A DNA stretch of 64,000 nt from Hydractinia symbiolongicarpus. Lineage: Eukaryota; Cnidaria; Hydrozoa; Anthoathecata; Hydractiniidae. Positions 12,286 to 22,876 of this stretch are shown piece after piece. The DNA is taken from positions 30,539,828-30,603,827 of the forward strand of contig NC_079876.1 of NCBI RefSeq assembly GCF_029227915.1. Direction: 5' to 3'. The notes beneath the pieces are model-generated. The model was not told the origin of the DNA, made no database searches, and worked only from the letters and a program-made list of their open reading frames with translations. Made by a program: the position numbers and the translations under genes. Each line of letters begins with the position of its first letter. Position 1 is the stretch's first letter.

Positions 12286-12858
12286 CTGTAAATGATCGAT
12301 TAAGCCCCCACTCCCGAATAACCCCCCCCCCCCCCCCCCCTCCTAAATAAGCCTCCTCCCCAAAACCCATATTGACGAATAAGCCCTTATGGGGGCTTAT
12401 TTGAATTTACAGTAATTTCAATATAGTTAACAGGGACTGAAATATTACCACTATAAAAATTAATTAAATGGTATTTATTTCGCTGGTTGATGTATTAATA
12501 ACACTCGTGCTTGTAATATCCAATTCAAAGTAAGGGTGTCTTTCTTTTCTTTTTTTTTTAACTTGCCGAACAATATAATTCCGAATATCTTGTTTCCTGT
12601 CAAACAAACATACTTTGCTGGAACAACAAGTCCGACCTCCTTTTTTCTCTTTCCAACCATTATATTGAGATCGATTAGTATTAGTTTTTATTATTATAGA
12701 TATGTTGTGTTTACTAAATCGTTGTTTTTAGCACATTAGATTTTTGCATAATTTTAAAAGCCCCCCATTTAACCCCCCTCCCGAATAATCCCCCTCCCCC
12801 AAAACCTATTTTGACAAATAAGCCCCCGGGGGCTTAATCAATCATTTACGGCATTTGT
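12286..12858. repeat. G/C-rich foldback sequences nested in the pogo-like element
   Basis: 12286-12413 has inverted ends (left 'CTGTAAATGATCGATTAAGC', right 'GGGGGCTTATTTGAATTTAC') around a run of about 18 C. About 12757-12858 has related sequence, ending 'GCTTAATCAATCATTTACGG'. The outermost ends of the whole interval also pair (TGTAAATGATCGATTAAG against CGTAAATGATTGATTAAG in reverse). It is therefore either one element with these ends or two related miniature elements. Confidence 0.5.
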
Positions 12859-13033
12859 AATCTTGATTTTGAGAAAGTTTGAGAAAATCTAACTTTTTTT
12901 GTGTGATAAAATTCGAAAAATTAGGTCGAGATAAGGAAAGTTCGAGGTAACAGATGGCCGAGATATTGGACGTTTTGAGGTTGAAATGCCGAAGAAACTG
13001 ATGAAAATTGGTCGAGATAACAAGCGCGGACTG

Positions 13034-13989
13034 CATTAGAAATATTTGAAATCCTCATTAAAAATTTTATTCTGCGAATAAACAACCTGCTACAACGGCT
13101 TATTTAATTATTATAAAAGTGATTTTTGTTTCAAAGCGAGGCTCGTAAGAGAAATAAAAAAATAAGACGTTTTTCACTGTAGAATAAACTATTAAAAAAC
13201 TATTCTTCTTGAAGATAAATTAAGTTACGGAATACGAAATTCAAAGATAAGAAAAAACTCTTGCCCCGATGAACCAACTTGGAGTTCGACACTTTAAGTA
13301 ACTTGGAGAGCTTGTCTTTTGGTTTGTCCCAATCGTTTAAAATGTGGTCGCTAATCGAGCACACAACGTATAATTAATATCTGTTGCACAACAATCACGG
13401 ATTTCAATGGGAAGAAGGCTTTAAAGATATTATGTGATAATAAAAAAGTCCATGAAGGGTTTTTCTACATAGGAATCACTCAATAAAAAATACAACTAGT
13501 CATATATTTAAAATGTGGTCAGAATTCCTCCTATTGTGGACAATTAAGGCGAGATAGGAATAACATAAAAAAGTCGCAAGGTAGCCAATACTTACGAAGG
13601 GATAGAAAATATCCAAGTACTTTAAGAACTTTCAATTAGCCAACCATACATCTACTGATTTTATTGTTTCGTCTCAGATAACTATCCTACTACAAGCGAG
13701 CTATCGGTTCGCTCTGATTTGGTAATATTTGGGGCAAAGGGCCTCTTACCAACCTAAAGCTCAGCCCAGTTGGTGAGTTAGTCTAAAAACACTTCTAAAA
13801 CAAAATTCTAGTTCTCTTTAATTTCCACTGGTAGCTAGCGAGCTGAAGTTGAATGTTTTCCAGGCTACTCGATAATTACCGCTTTGAATTAATTGGTGTA
13901 ATACGAATCCAGAATTGGCAAGGGGTAGAAGGAATGCCAGTGTCTCATTACCAAGTTTTGACAAAGTATCAATATTTTTCGTGATTTTT
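13034..13989. other. Non-coding stretch
   Basis: I see no gene, RNA or repeat that can be supported between the pogo-like element and duplicated block B. Confidence 0.5.
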
Positions 13990-14406
13990 TATTACTTTTT
14001 TTCTACGATTGTAGGTTGAAAGTCACCTTTCAGTAGCAATAAGTGGATATTAAGATAGCAACACGAGAAAAGGTAAGTTCCGTTGTTACCAGCAATTTTT
14101 GACATGTTTTCCTCACTATTTAACATCAATTACGTTATTTTCGCCCTCGATCGATGCCCACGATTTTACCAGACATATAACCTAGCTTGTTTCGTCAATT
14201 TCTTTGAACATATATACTAAGTTTCATCGTTAGAAAGATCGCTATTTATGTTACTTCTGTATTTAATCAAGGAAAAATTCAACATGCTGATAATAGAAAG
14301 TGCTGGGAAGAATTTGTTTCTTCAATTTACAAGTGTGTTAATATACTGAATTACAAGGTTTGCTTATCTTAAAGAAAGTGTGAAACAGCTTTGTATCAAC
14401 CACAGT

Positions 14407-15955
14407 TTAGAAAAACGGATGTCTTGGACAGCAGATAGCGCGTGTCACGTATTTCCCACGGTAGTAACTATGAACAGAAACGGATCTCGGAGCTTTACAT
14501 TTGCAAACACACTTGCGAGAATTAAACATGTTCGCCGGAGTGCAATTATTGTAACAGAGACATCTGTTAACGTAATGGGTTCTCCGTGGACAGCTAGAGC
14601 TAACAGGACGGCGGCCGACGCGTTGCTGAAGATAACAATGGTTGTATTTTACCAAGGTTGGTTTTAATGTGTAACATCGGTTTCTTCTTGGACATCTGTA
14701 AGTGAATTGACATCTCCGTCCTGATCTTCCTACTGGACATTTGCAATACCCTTTTGTAGCATCACATGATATTCCTGCAACACAGTTGCATCGCCTGGCA
14801 CAGTTATGGCCATATCTTCCCTTAGGACATACCGATTGACATCTAGAACCCTATGACATTTTTGAGTGAATTGGTCAAAAAATTAAAACTCTTTAGCGTG
14901 CCCAACATAAACAGAAGCTGGCGGAGAATTGGCGGGTAAATGGTTTTCGCCATCTTTGAAAACTTCCACCAAAACTTTTTTTTTTTGTTAATTTTTTGAT
15001 TACCGATTTTAGAAAAAAACCTTTAGAGAGGTAACTAAATATTCCAACTTTTTCCTGTGAATATTTTGAACCTCAAAGTAAACATTTGCGATAAACTTTT
15101 GTTATTGCATGATAATAAAAGATAACAAAAAATTTCCTTGTTTAAAGATGTTTTCAATTTTTGGAGAAATCACTTTTCAAATTTATCGTAGTTAAACTTG
15201 ACAACATTTGAACTTTTTTTCTACAGATTAAATACACACCTAAAATTAAAAAGCAACAAAAAATATTAAACAAACCGTTCGTCCTGAATTGCATCTACAT
15301 CGACCTGATCTGACATCACAATAACCTGCTCCAGTTGTACAACTAAATACAAGCATAAAAAAGATTTAATATCATTATACGCTTTTTTTAAATAAAAAAT
15401 TTTAAAGGAACAGGAGAACTTGGAGGACATTCTTGAAATAAGAATAAAGTGAGACCGTGTTCTTACTACTAAAACAAAATTAAGAACACAACAGGCATAA
15501 CAAAGGTTCAGTAACGCTTGCAAAGTGAAACCAGGCAACCTCAGGTCTCACTTTTTTATAAAGAAAAAAAACAGGCTATAATATTGTTGAAACAATTTTT
15601 TATTCGCAAGCAAATAACATCCTCAGTTCAGCACATGAGATATAAAAAACAAGACGAAATAACAGTATGTCGAATCTATAGAAATAAAAAACATAGCATA
15701 CCGTCCATAACATGTTCCAATTTGCCTGCGTACTGACGGACAAGCTGCACCACCGCAAGCAGGGTGGGAAACAATTCGCAACGTTCTTGTTCTTTGGTTT
15801 AAGCAACTACAAGCAGACCATGCTCCCCATGAACTGACGCAATTTCTTCTGTGGCATACTGGTGGACTTCTTCTACGTCTTCTGCGTCTCCAGCAATCTG
15901 TCTGCACTATCACAGCTACCACCAGAAGCAAAAAGAGAAGCTTTGATGCAAACAT
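14407..15955 (-). CDS. Secreted TSR-EGF protein, single thrombospondin repeat (gene B)
   Basis: Three exons, 15955-15702, 15342-15276 and 14850-14407, join in phase to give 254 aa. The signal peptide and the seven-arginine stretch (23-29) are identical to gene A, but a 'SPPVCHRRNC' spacer leads into only one TSR-like repeat (residues 38-82). Exon 2 has the same 67-nt length and the same phases as in gene A and encodes 'GYCDVRSGRCRC'. Exon 3 carries the EGF-like 'CPKGRYGHNC' and the Cys-rich tail ending 'ICCPRHPFF', with substitutions relative to gene A mostly outside the cysteines. The single repeat shares 'CLNQR' and 'QIGTC' with the last repeat of gene A, so repeats between the leader and the last unit were lost here or gained in A. 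No disruption is seen; both genes could be active. Confidence 0.83.
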
Positions 15956-16015
15956 CGTGTTGTTTGTCTTACCCTTTCTGCTTTTACGTGCCCTTAGTCA
16001 ATATCAATCACCTCG

Positions 16016-16025
16016 TCTTTTATGC
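16016..16025 (-). promoter_or_regulatory. TATA-type box of TSR gene B
   Basis: GCATAAAAGA on the minus strand lies about 61 bp before the ATG at 15955, at the same position as in gene A and followed by the same ATTGATATTGACTA block. Confidence 0.55.
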
Positions 16026-16890
16026 TGTTGCAAAGAAAAACAAAAAACTAAACTTATTACTTGTTTAAAAGCAGTAATCAGTGTTTTGTTTTGTTGATAA
16101 GGAAGTTCATAGATAAATCTGACACTGGATTGAAAATCTATTGAATTTATACTGTTAATAAGTTTCGGAATTAATTTCCAAATACATTCTGCAGACATAT
16201 TTATAATTATGAACAGCGCACGAAAATTTATTTTTCATAATAATACCCGTATGTCGTCGGTCTGTTGGTATGTGGATCAAAGTATCCGGTAAGCAGAAAA
16301 GGACATTTGTCCTTCCCTAGTAATTATATCATCTCTAGCTAAATGAGTTTTCCATTTCTGTACTTCAACTCAAAAATTTATGATTTTGCTCTTTTGCGAT
16401 TTTAAATAGAAATAAAGTCCGAAAAAAATCATTCTCCTTGAACCTTATTAAAATTGTTCTCCATATTTTATTTCAAACACTGTATTACAAGCAGCTAGTC
16501 GATATGATCACAATAATGTATAGGATCATGGGTTTTTCAGGAACAGTTGAAGAGATATTAGGGTTAAAGGTATTTTGATGACGTCATCAACACGTCTGTT
16601 TTAAAATGGATTTGTTGGCTCAGCTTTGAAGAAATTAACCAACTTGGTCCCAGGTGGCCCCTTGTCACCCACAGGGAATATGACGTCAGTCGTTTTCACC
16701 CGTTTCCAGCTCATTTGCCCTAAAACTTAAAATTGCAATGCAATGACTTCGCTAATCTTATTTAATGCATTGACGTCTGAATTCTTGTTCACTTGTTGAT
16801 ATCAAGCAATGAAGTTTAATTACTGTGATTGATTATAAGGGGGATATTATAATTGAAATTTTTGATTACAAATCCCCCCGTCTCTATTAT

Positions 16891-16990
16891 AATAGCCGTA
16901 TTCCGTCTGTCTGTCTCTGCGCGGACCCCCGGCTGAGTTAGAAAGTGATATCAAATGCGATATTATTTTATCCACTTTGTTGCGACGGGT
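16891..16990 (+). repeat. Dispersed repeat, copy 2
   Basis: Matches 1083-1180; see that entry. This copy carries a C-rich insertion-like difference after 'TCTGCGCGGA'. Confidence 0.5.
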
Positions 16991-17652
16991 AAATATAAAG
17001 GACAGGCGAACCCGTAGATTTTTCCACTTGCAACGACTAGTTTATTAAATTAGCCTAAAGACAGGCAGCGAGTGTTACATTATAGATATTCACTCGGGGG
17101 GGAGGTCATACGATATATAAAAGTCAACGAAACAGACGAAATTAATTTATTGGTGTTTTAAAAATACGACATTTACTGCCTTTTTTATGTGAAAAAAAAT
17201 TGAAACTGACACAACAGTACGACTTATGATTTCTCTCAAATAAAATAAATCAATAATTTTTTTTGCTTTGAACGAAAGAAAGGATTGTCTTTTTTTAAAA
17301 AATATTTAATAGTGATCTAATATTAAATATTATAATATTAAAAAGTTATTAAAAAGAAACAGCCAATCATAAAGATGATATGCAAAGTTGTTTTCTTCGT
17401 CATAGGGATTATTTTATATAAAAGAACATATAAATTGTATATTTTATGTTCTTTTTTATATAATGATATGCAAAGTGTTTTTGTATAATGTTTTTGTACA
17501 CATGCATTGGTTACAAAACATTCTAATTACGACAGGCTATGTACGCAAAAACGGTGTTTTTTCGCCTATAGCGCGTTATTGTTAACTGGTTTTGATAATG
17601 TGACTTGAGCACTCAGGACAATATACAGTCGATCAAAAAATAACAAAGTTAT

Positions 17653-17702
17653 ATAAAGCAAAAATAAAGTGTGCCTCGAAGCACTCGTTATTTTTGCTTT
17701 AT
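17653..17702. repeat. Hairpin with matching stem and inner stem
   Basis: ATAAAGCAAAAATAA and TTATTTTTGCTTTAT form a 15-bp stem. A second short stem (GTGTGC with GCACTC, imperfect) lies inside around CTCGAA. Confidence 0.55.
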
Positions 17703-19601
17703 TTAAAGCATGTTTACAGCAAGTAAACATAATTTGAAAGACATTTTAATAAAGCAAAAATGCGTTCACATTATTAAGCACGCTTTAAATCGTGTTTTAA
17801 ATTTATAGCATGCTTTTATAATTCTAGTGTGAACCCTCCCCCCCCCCCCCCCATTCATATTTTGCGAGTTTAAAAAAGTATGACTCATAGTCTCGGGAAA
17901 GGTGTATTGAAAACAATCTGCAAAGTTAAATGTTTTTTCAACGAAAAATTATTTTTTTAATTTTATCAAGATTTTTAAAACAGCTTTACAATTTTGATAT
18001 AAAAAAATATTGACAATGCTGGGTGAGCTGTCACTTTCTTCTTTTTATCACATACATTGAAAGATTACATCACTGACTCCCTTTGTACGCAATCCCAAAA
18101 GAAACAAAACATTTTTATATATAGTGGAGTTTCTAAATACACTAAAATACAGTGACTTTAAGGGAAAGTACTTAAACCGAGACTTTAAGGGAAAGTACTT
18201 AAACCGAGATTTCCAAACTTTAAATGTATCATTTGGACCTACAAATATGAATAGTTGCTACTTTTTTCACCATGCAAACAAGTATACGATATATTTTCAT
18301 TTATTTGTTGCATGTGTACCAAGTAACCCCAACTAAATTTGAAGAATACAATTTTGGGTACAATGCTGTCTTTGAAATTTGTTGCAGGTTATTCATCGTT
18401 CACTTACCTTGAGTGTAAGATTAGCTCCCTTTTTTCATGTTTTGATGTTTGAAAGCCGTCTTATTAATTCCGTCAAAACAAGTTTTTAACAGAAATATTT
18501 AGTTATATAATAAGTGTTCAACAAAAAATTATATATCTGATTTTATAATTAACTTTTTTCCTTTTTACTTTTTAGACCTTGTGAAATAAAGTTTTGATCA
18601 GTGCGCATGTTTGAATGTCACGAACACAAAAGGTTGGGCCCTCTTCAGTTCACCACCGAAATATAATTCGAAGAGAAAGATCATGTTACCAGTTGCACTT
18701 TTTCGCAGTGTTGAGTTTTGAATGTTACTTTGATCTCGTGTAGTGGTTGCACGACTTCACTTTTCCAAATGAATGCTTGTACATCGACTGATTCGTAATC
18801 TTTGTTGAAACCAAAAGTAGGACATGAAGTTAGAGTTTAAATCCAATTACTGCAAAAATTTGTTAAATGCAAAAGGATTAATGCCAGCGGTGACACTAAT
18901 ATATACTTTAAATAATAATGTTTACAGCAATATCTTTTGAACGTCTAATTTTTTATGTATTCTTATCTCTCTTTAAATCCTAAATGAGGTTTTTGATTGC
19001 ATTATTCTGAAAGTTTATTATTAATGACACTCTTGTTTCGTCTGCGTGTCTGAGGAAACAGTTGCGCTAATCTTCCACGAAATCTTTAAGCTACAAAAAG
19101 GTAAATAGCAAATGCAGTATATGTTTTTTTCCGACTTTGTGTCCACCGCTCACGAATATAGAACCAATCAGAAAGCTAGGTTTTTATTAATAACCAATCC
19201 ATTTTTTTTGCGTCCTCGAGATGTTGACGAAGAAAATTAATGTTGAGGTGTGGGCTTCCCTATGTGACCTTTCTTTAACGTTTCCACATGTGGAGATGAA
19301 CGTTTCATTACGTTTTTAGCCATGGGTGCGTGTACAAATCTTAAATAAAACCAATTTTACCATTTTAGCTACAAACTTGCATTGTGTAGAGCAGTCCAAT
19401 TTTAACGTAGCAGTTTAGCTAGTGTTCTTATTCAATTTGGTAAAATTTCTTTTTTCCTAACAACATTATTGGTTTGGATATAATATTTACCAATCTGATT
19501 TTTTCTAAAACCTCTTTGGTTCTGTGGTTATCTAGCTACTAAGTAAAAGAACTGCACGCAGTTGGCTTGCGTGAAAATCTGAAATTTATTAATGCAATGG
19601 T

Positions 19602-19650
19602 TTTAGTAAATAAATGGAAGGACCTTCCGTCCTTCCATTTATTTACTAAA
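19602..19650. repeat. Perfect 22-bp inverted repeat, 5-base loop
   Basis: Arms TTTAGTAAATAAATGGAAGG+AC (19602-19623) and the exact reverse complement (19629-19650) flank CTTCC. It probably derives from a foldback element; no function is claimed. Confidence 0.65.
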
Positions 19651-19710
19651 AAAAACCCTGGACAAAGCGGATTGAAGCATTTCTTAGCAAAAAATCAGAA
19701 GAATGAAGAC

Positions 19711-19760
19711 GTGACGAGACGTGACGAGACGTGACGAGACGTGACGAGACGTGGCGAGAC
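19711..19760 (+). repeat. 10-bp tandem repeat, five copies
   Basis: GTGACGAGAC is repeated five times without spacing; the fifth copy has one change (GTGGCGAGAC). Confidence 0.9.
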
Positions 19761-22016
19761 TTTACTGCTTCTTTAAATTCAGTAAAATTTAACTTTATCC
19801 TACAAAACCAGTATAGTAGTATTGTGTAGTACTAGGCGTTGGAAACAGCAATGTGAATCCCATGTCACTTCTCGCAGCTACCATTTTGGCTCAGAAAATG
19901 TCAGGCAGGCAGACGTCAATCACGGTGTAAATCTTATTTATCTTATAACTCTCCTACATTTTCGATGAAAGCAAAAGTAGGACACTAAAGTTAAGATTAG
20001 CTACTGCGATAAAATATATGTAATCGAAATAATGTCAGCGGTGGTCTTAAAAGGTTTTTTATGTTTTATAATGATATACGATAATACCGTTTCTCTATTC
20101 AGAGAGTCAGAAAAGAAAATACGATATGTTTATAACAATTTAGCGACCCTCTTAAATTGAGACCGTGTGAAAGAGAAAAAAATATCAACGCAACTTTAAG
20201 TTAATAAAATGACTATCTATTTATCGACTATCTTTTCGAAGTTACACTCTTTGATATTTTACGTACCGTCCTATATACTTTTGCAAACTCGGATGCGAAA
20301 CTACGTACTTAATTATTCGTTCAAGAAAATCAATAGTTGCTGTTTCGTCTTGTTGATAAGGAAGTTCTGGGATTTACAATATCATTATATTCTATTAAAC
20401 TAAATTTGATAGGTGATGCAAAGAAACACATAAGGGAACATAAGATGAAATCAAAATGAGGAAGTTTAATTACAGTAGTAGTCTCTGCAAGTAAAAAAAT
20501 ATGCTACCTACCACTAAAAGAACTGAGTATCATTTTTATGTTATACGTTTTCTTGAAGGCTTCAAACATTTCTTCATTGACGTTTGATGCCAATACAGTG
20601 TTGCAATATGTGTATAAAATTACTTTCATCTTATACATCTCAAATTTGGTAATAAATTTAATTGTTAATAAAGTTGGTTCTAAGTTGATAGACTTCGCAA
20701 CTTTGTTTTTACTTATTTTCTTTGGTCTAAATATATTTGAATTCAATTTTTTATGATTTTGGAGACAGATTTTGTGAGTGGCGGTGAAGCTAAGAAAAAA
20801 TACGAGCTATCTTTCCCATGTTTTTTTTTCCTCTTAATGGCGCTAGTGACTTCTAATGTTTAGAGTATACTCGTGGCGTGCGATTTTAGTTTTCTGTTTG
20901 GTTGTTAAGTATTAAAAGTTATTTTTGTCACTTTTAGTTTTTGGGTTATTTTGCGTAACTCTCTTCATTTGCGTCGCCAAGGTTTGTTGCCTCATGACAA
21001 AGTCGCTAGCGCTTACTCGAAGGCTAACAAAACCCTGGCACAGGCTGCTTTTTATAAACAGTGTATTGGCTACTATAAATAATTAATGATTTGTCTCGCT
21101 GTGACATTTTCTGCGACTAGTAAAAGCAACTTGATCGAGTCCTTGTTCTTCACATGCACATGGTGAAGACGATGTCGTTTGGTTGTTTATGTTTTTTAAC
21201 GTTTGACTTTCGAAAATTATATTCTAAACTAGGTTATTATTTGTTCACCCTGAAACTGTATTTTATAGTGATAAAGTATTTTTACCCAGAGAATTTATGT
21301 CCTCCTCACTTATAATTTCTTATTTCCATGCGCGTTTTTATATAAGAACAAAATATAAAAGCACATTTGCTCTTCAAGCAAGTTTAAGCTTCATATAATC
21401 TTTTACGTAACGTTAAATAACGTTATGTAGCTAGCTTACGTCCCAAGAATACGTTTGTGAATTATGAAGTGTGGTTTGTAAAGAATACACAGCGTCAAAG
21501 GAGATTTGTGTTTATTTGGGGTAAATTGTGCCATTTCTACAACGCTCGACTAAATTCACTTAAACAATAACATTAATATTTACGGAATTTGTTGAACTCA
21601 AGATGGTCTATGTCACCTGATTTTTCACAAATAATTAGTGAAAGTTCTGAGTTCAAATTCTTAAAAACCAGTAAATATTTCCAAAAGATTATACAAATTC
21701 TTAGACATGTTTTAAAGTTTTATATAAAATTAATTTGATCTTTCGCGGGTGGTAAGCTTTAAATATTTTTGCTTTTAATAACAGTGTTGTGAATTATGAC
21801 ATAAAAGATGCTAATATTCTTCTCTGTTTTTAAACAAAATGGTATCCGAGGAACGATAGTTTTTTACCTTACCGCGCATTTATCTCTAAAGTGAAAATTT
21901 ATTCTAACTAAAAACCTCTTACATCCCCTGATTAAGTGATTTCAACATGGAGTTTACTTTTTGATCTTTTTTGATGTTTGTTTAAGAAGCCTAAAGTTGT
22001 GTTCAATTCTGTAAAG

Positions 22017-22090
22017 ATGTCCTCCGTAATAACAATGTGTCCTCCGTAATAACAATATGTTCTCCGTAATAACAATATGTTCTCCGTAAG
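22017..22090 (+). repeat. 20-bp tandem repeat, about 3.5 copies
   Basis: Units of TCCTCCGTAATAACAATNTG, with slight C/T changes, occur head to tail. Confidence 0.8.
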
Positions 22091-22876
22091 ATAAAATACT
22101 CTGCGATAAAATCGGTTATCGGTTGTTGACCCTGACTTTATTTGTGCAACTTTCACAAATTAACATTCTATCTACCATTTTAAATTGCTACTTGCGTTCA
22201 ACACTTTCGCATTATCAAAACAAGTCAGTTATTACGAGACCAAGGTTTGCTTCGGTAAAAAAAAAGAACACATTCTTCTAGAGTTGTTGTTCGCAGGAAT
22301 TAATTTTCACGAATGAGAACAATTCAACTATTTTTGGAGAATACAGGAATTAGTGTAATTGATATGGATAACTACAGGCATGCCATGTTCGTACGATCTT
22401 TTTTCATCCCTACCTCTTTACAGAGAATTCGACAATTTCTATGTTTTCATTTCGCGAGAATTCATTTTTGAGAATGACTCAGTTCGAGACATTTTGCGGG
22501 AAAAAATAAGACAAAAAAATCTAAGAAAATTATTTCTCTTCAGATAATAACAAAGGACTAGATTAAAATTTCAAATCTTTTTTCTCTGGCCACAGTTCGA
22601 GTGCTTTTTACAGCACTTGGTTGCTACTTTTCTCTTTGCAAGCTTTAAACCTTATTTAAATTCTTTAGATGAACATGCAACAAAATTCTTTAGATGAACA
22701 TAGTTTAACACTTTTCTAATTACAGAGACAACTAGTATTACTATACAATCCTTATTGTTCCAATATTTTCTTTAACACGTGGGTTCAACTTGAATTTGTG
22801 TATATATTTTACTTATAAGAAAAAGAAATTGTTGGTACATGTAGCGAAATATCACACAGCCAGTGCATCCATGTTT

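Larger units (their letters stand above)
11721..13033 (-). mobile_element. Internally deleted pogo/Tigger-like DNA transposon
   Basis: The ends are terminal inverted repeats: left CAGTCGATACTTGTTATCTC, and the right end read in reverse CAGTCCGCGCTTGTTATCTC, both followed by GACCA. Subterminal 'TCGAGATAA' motifs recur at both ends. A TA dinucleotide abuts the left end; the right flank reads CA. The interior, on the minus strand, keeps two pieces of a pogo-type transposase: an N-terminal helix-turn-helix start (12255-12139) fused out of frame to the C-terminal tail (12161-11955). The catalytic middle is missing, so the copy is non-autonomous. G/C-rich foldback sequence is nested inside it. Confidence 0.7.
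13990..16160. repeat. Duplicated block B (TSR-EGF gene plus flanks)
   Basis: Partner of block A (6820-10140). It contains the one-repeat gene B with matching promoter and 3' flank. Differences from block A are shorter exon 1, no SINE and unrelated sequence inside the introns, so the introns have diverged more than the exons and flanks. Confidence 0.7.
16161..22876. other. Long AT-rich non-coding region with small repeats
   Basis: No gene is supported across about 6.7 kb. It holds a second copy of the dispersed repeat (16891-16990), two AT-rich hairpins (about 17418-17458 and 17653-17702), a C-run (about 17838-17852), a 27-bp direct repeat (18157-18210), a perfect 22-bp hairpin (19602-19650), a 10-bp tandem repeat (19711-19760), a 20-bp tandem repeat (about 22017-22090), and two similar stretches (about 18800-18900 and 19965-20060). 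Parts may be the 3' UTR of the FN3 gene or long spacer. Confidence 0.5.
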
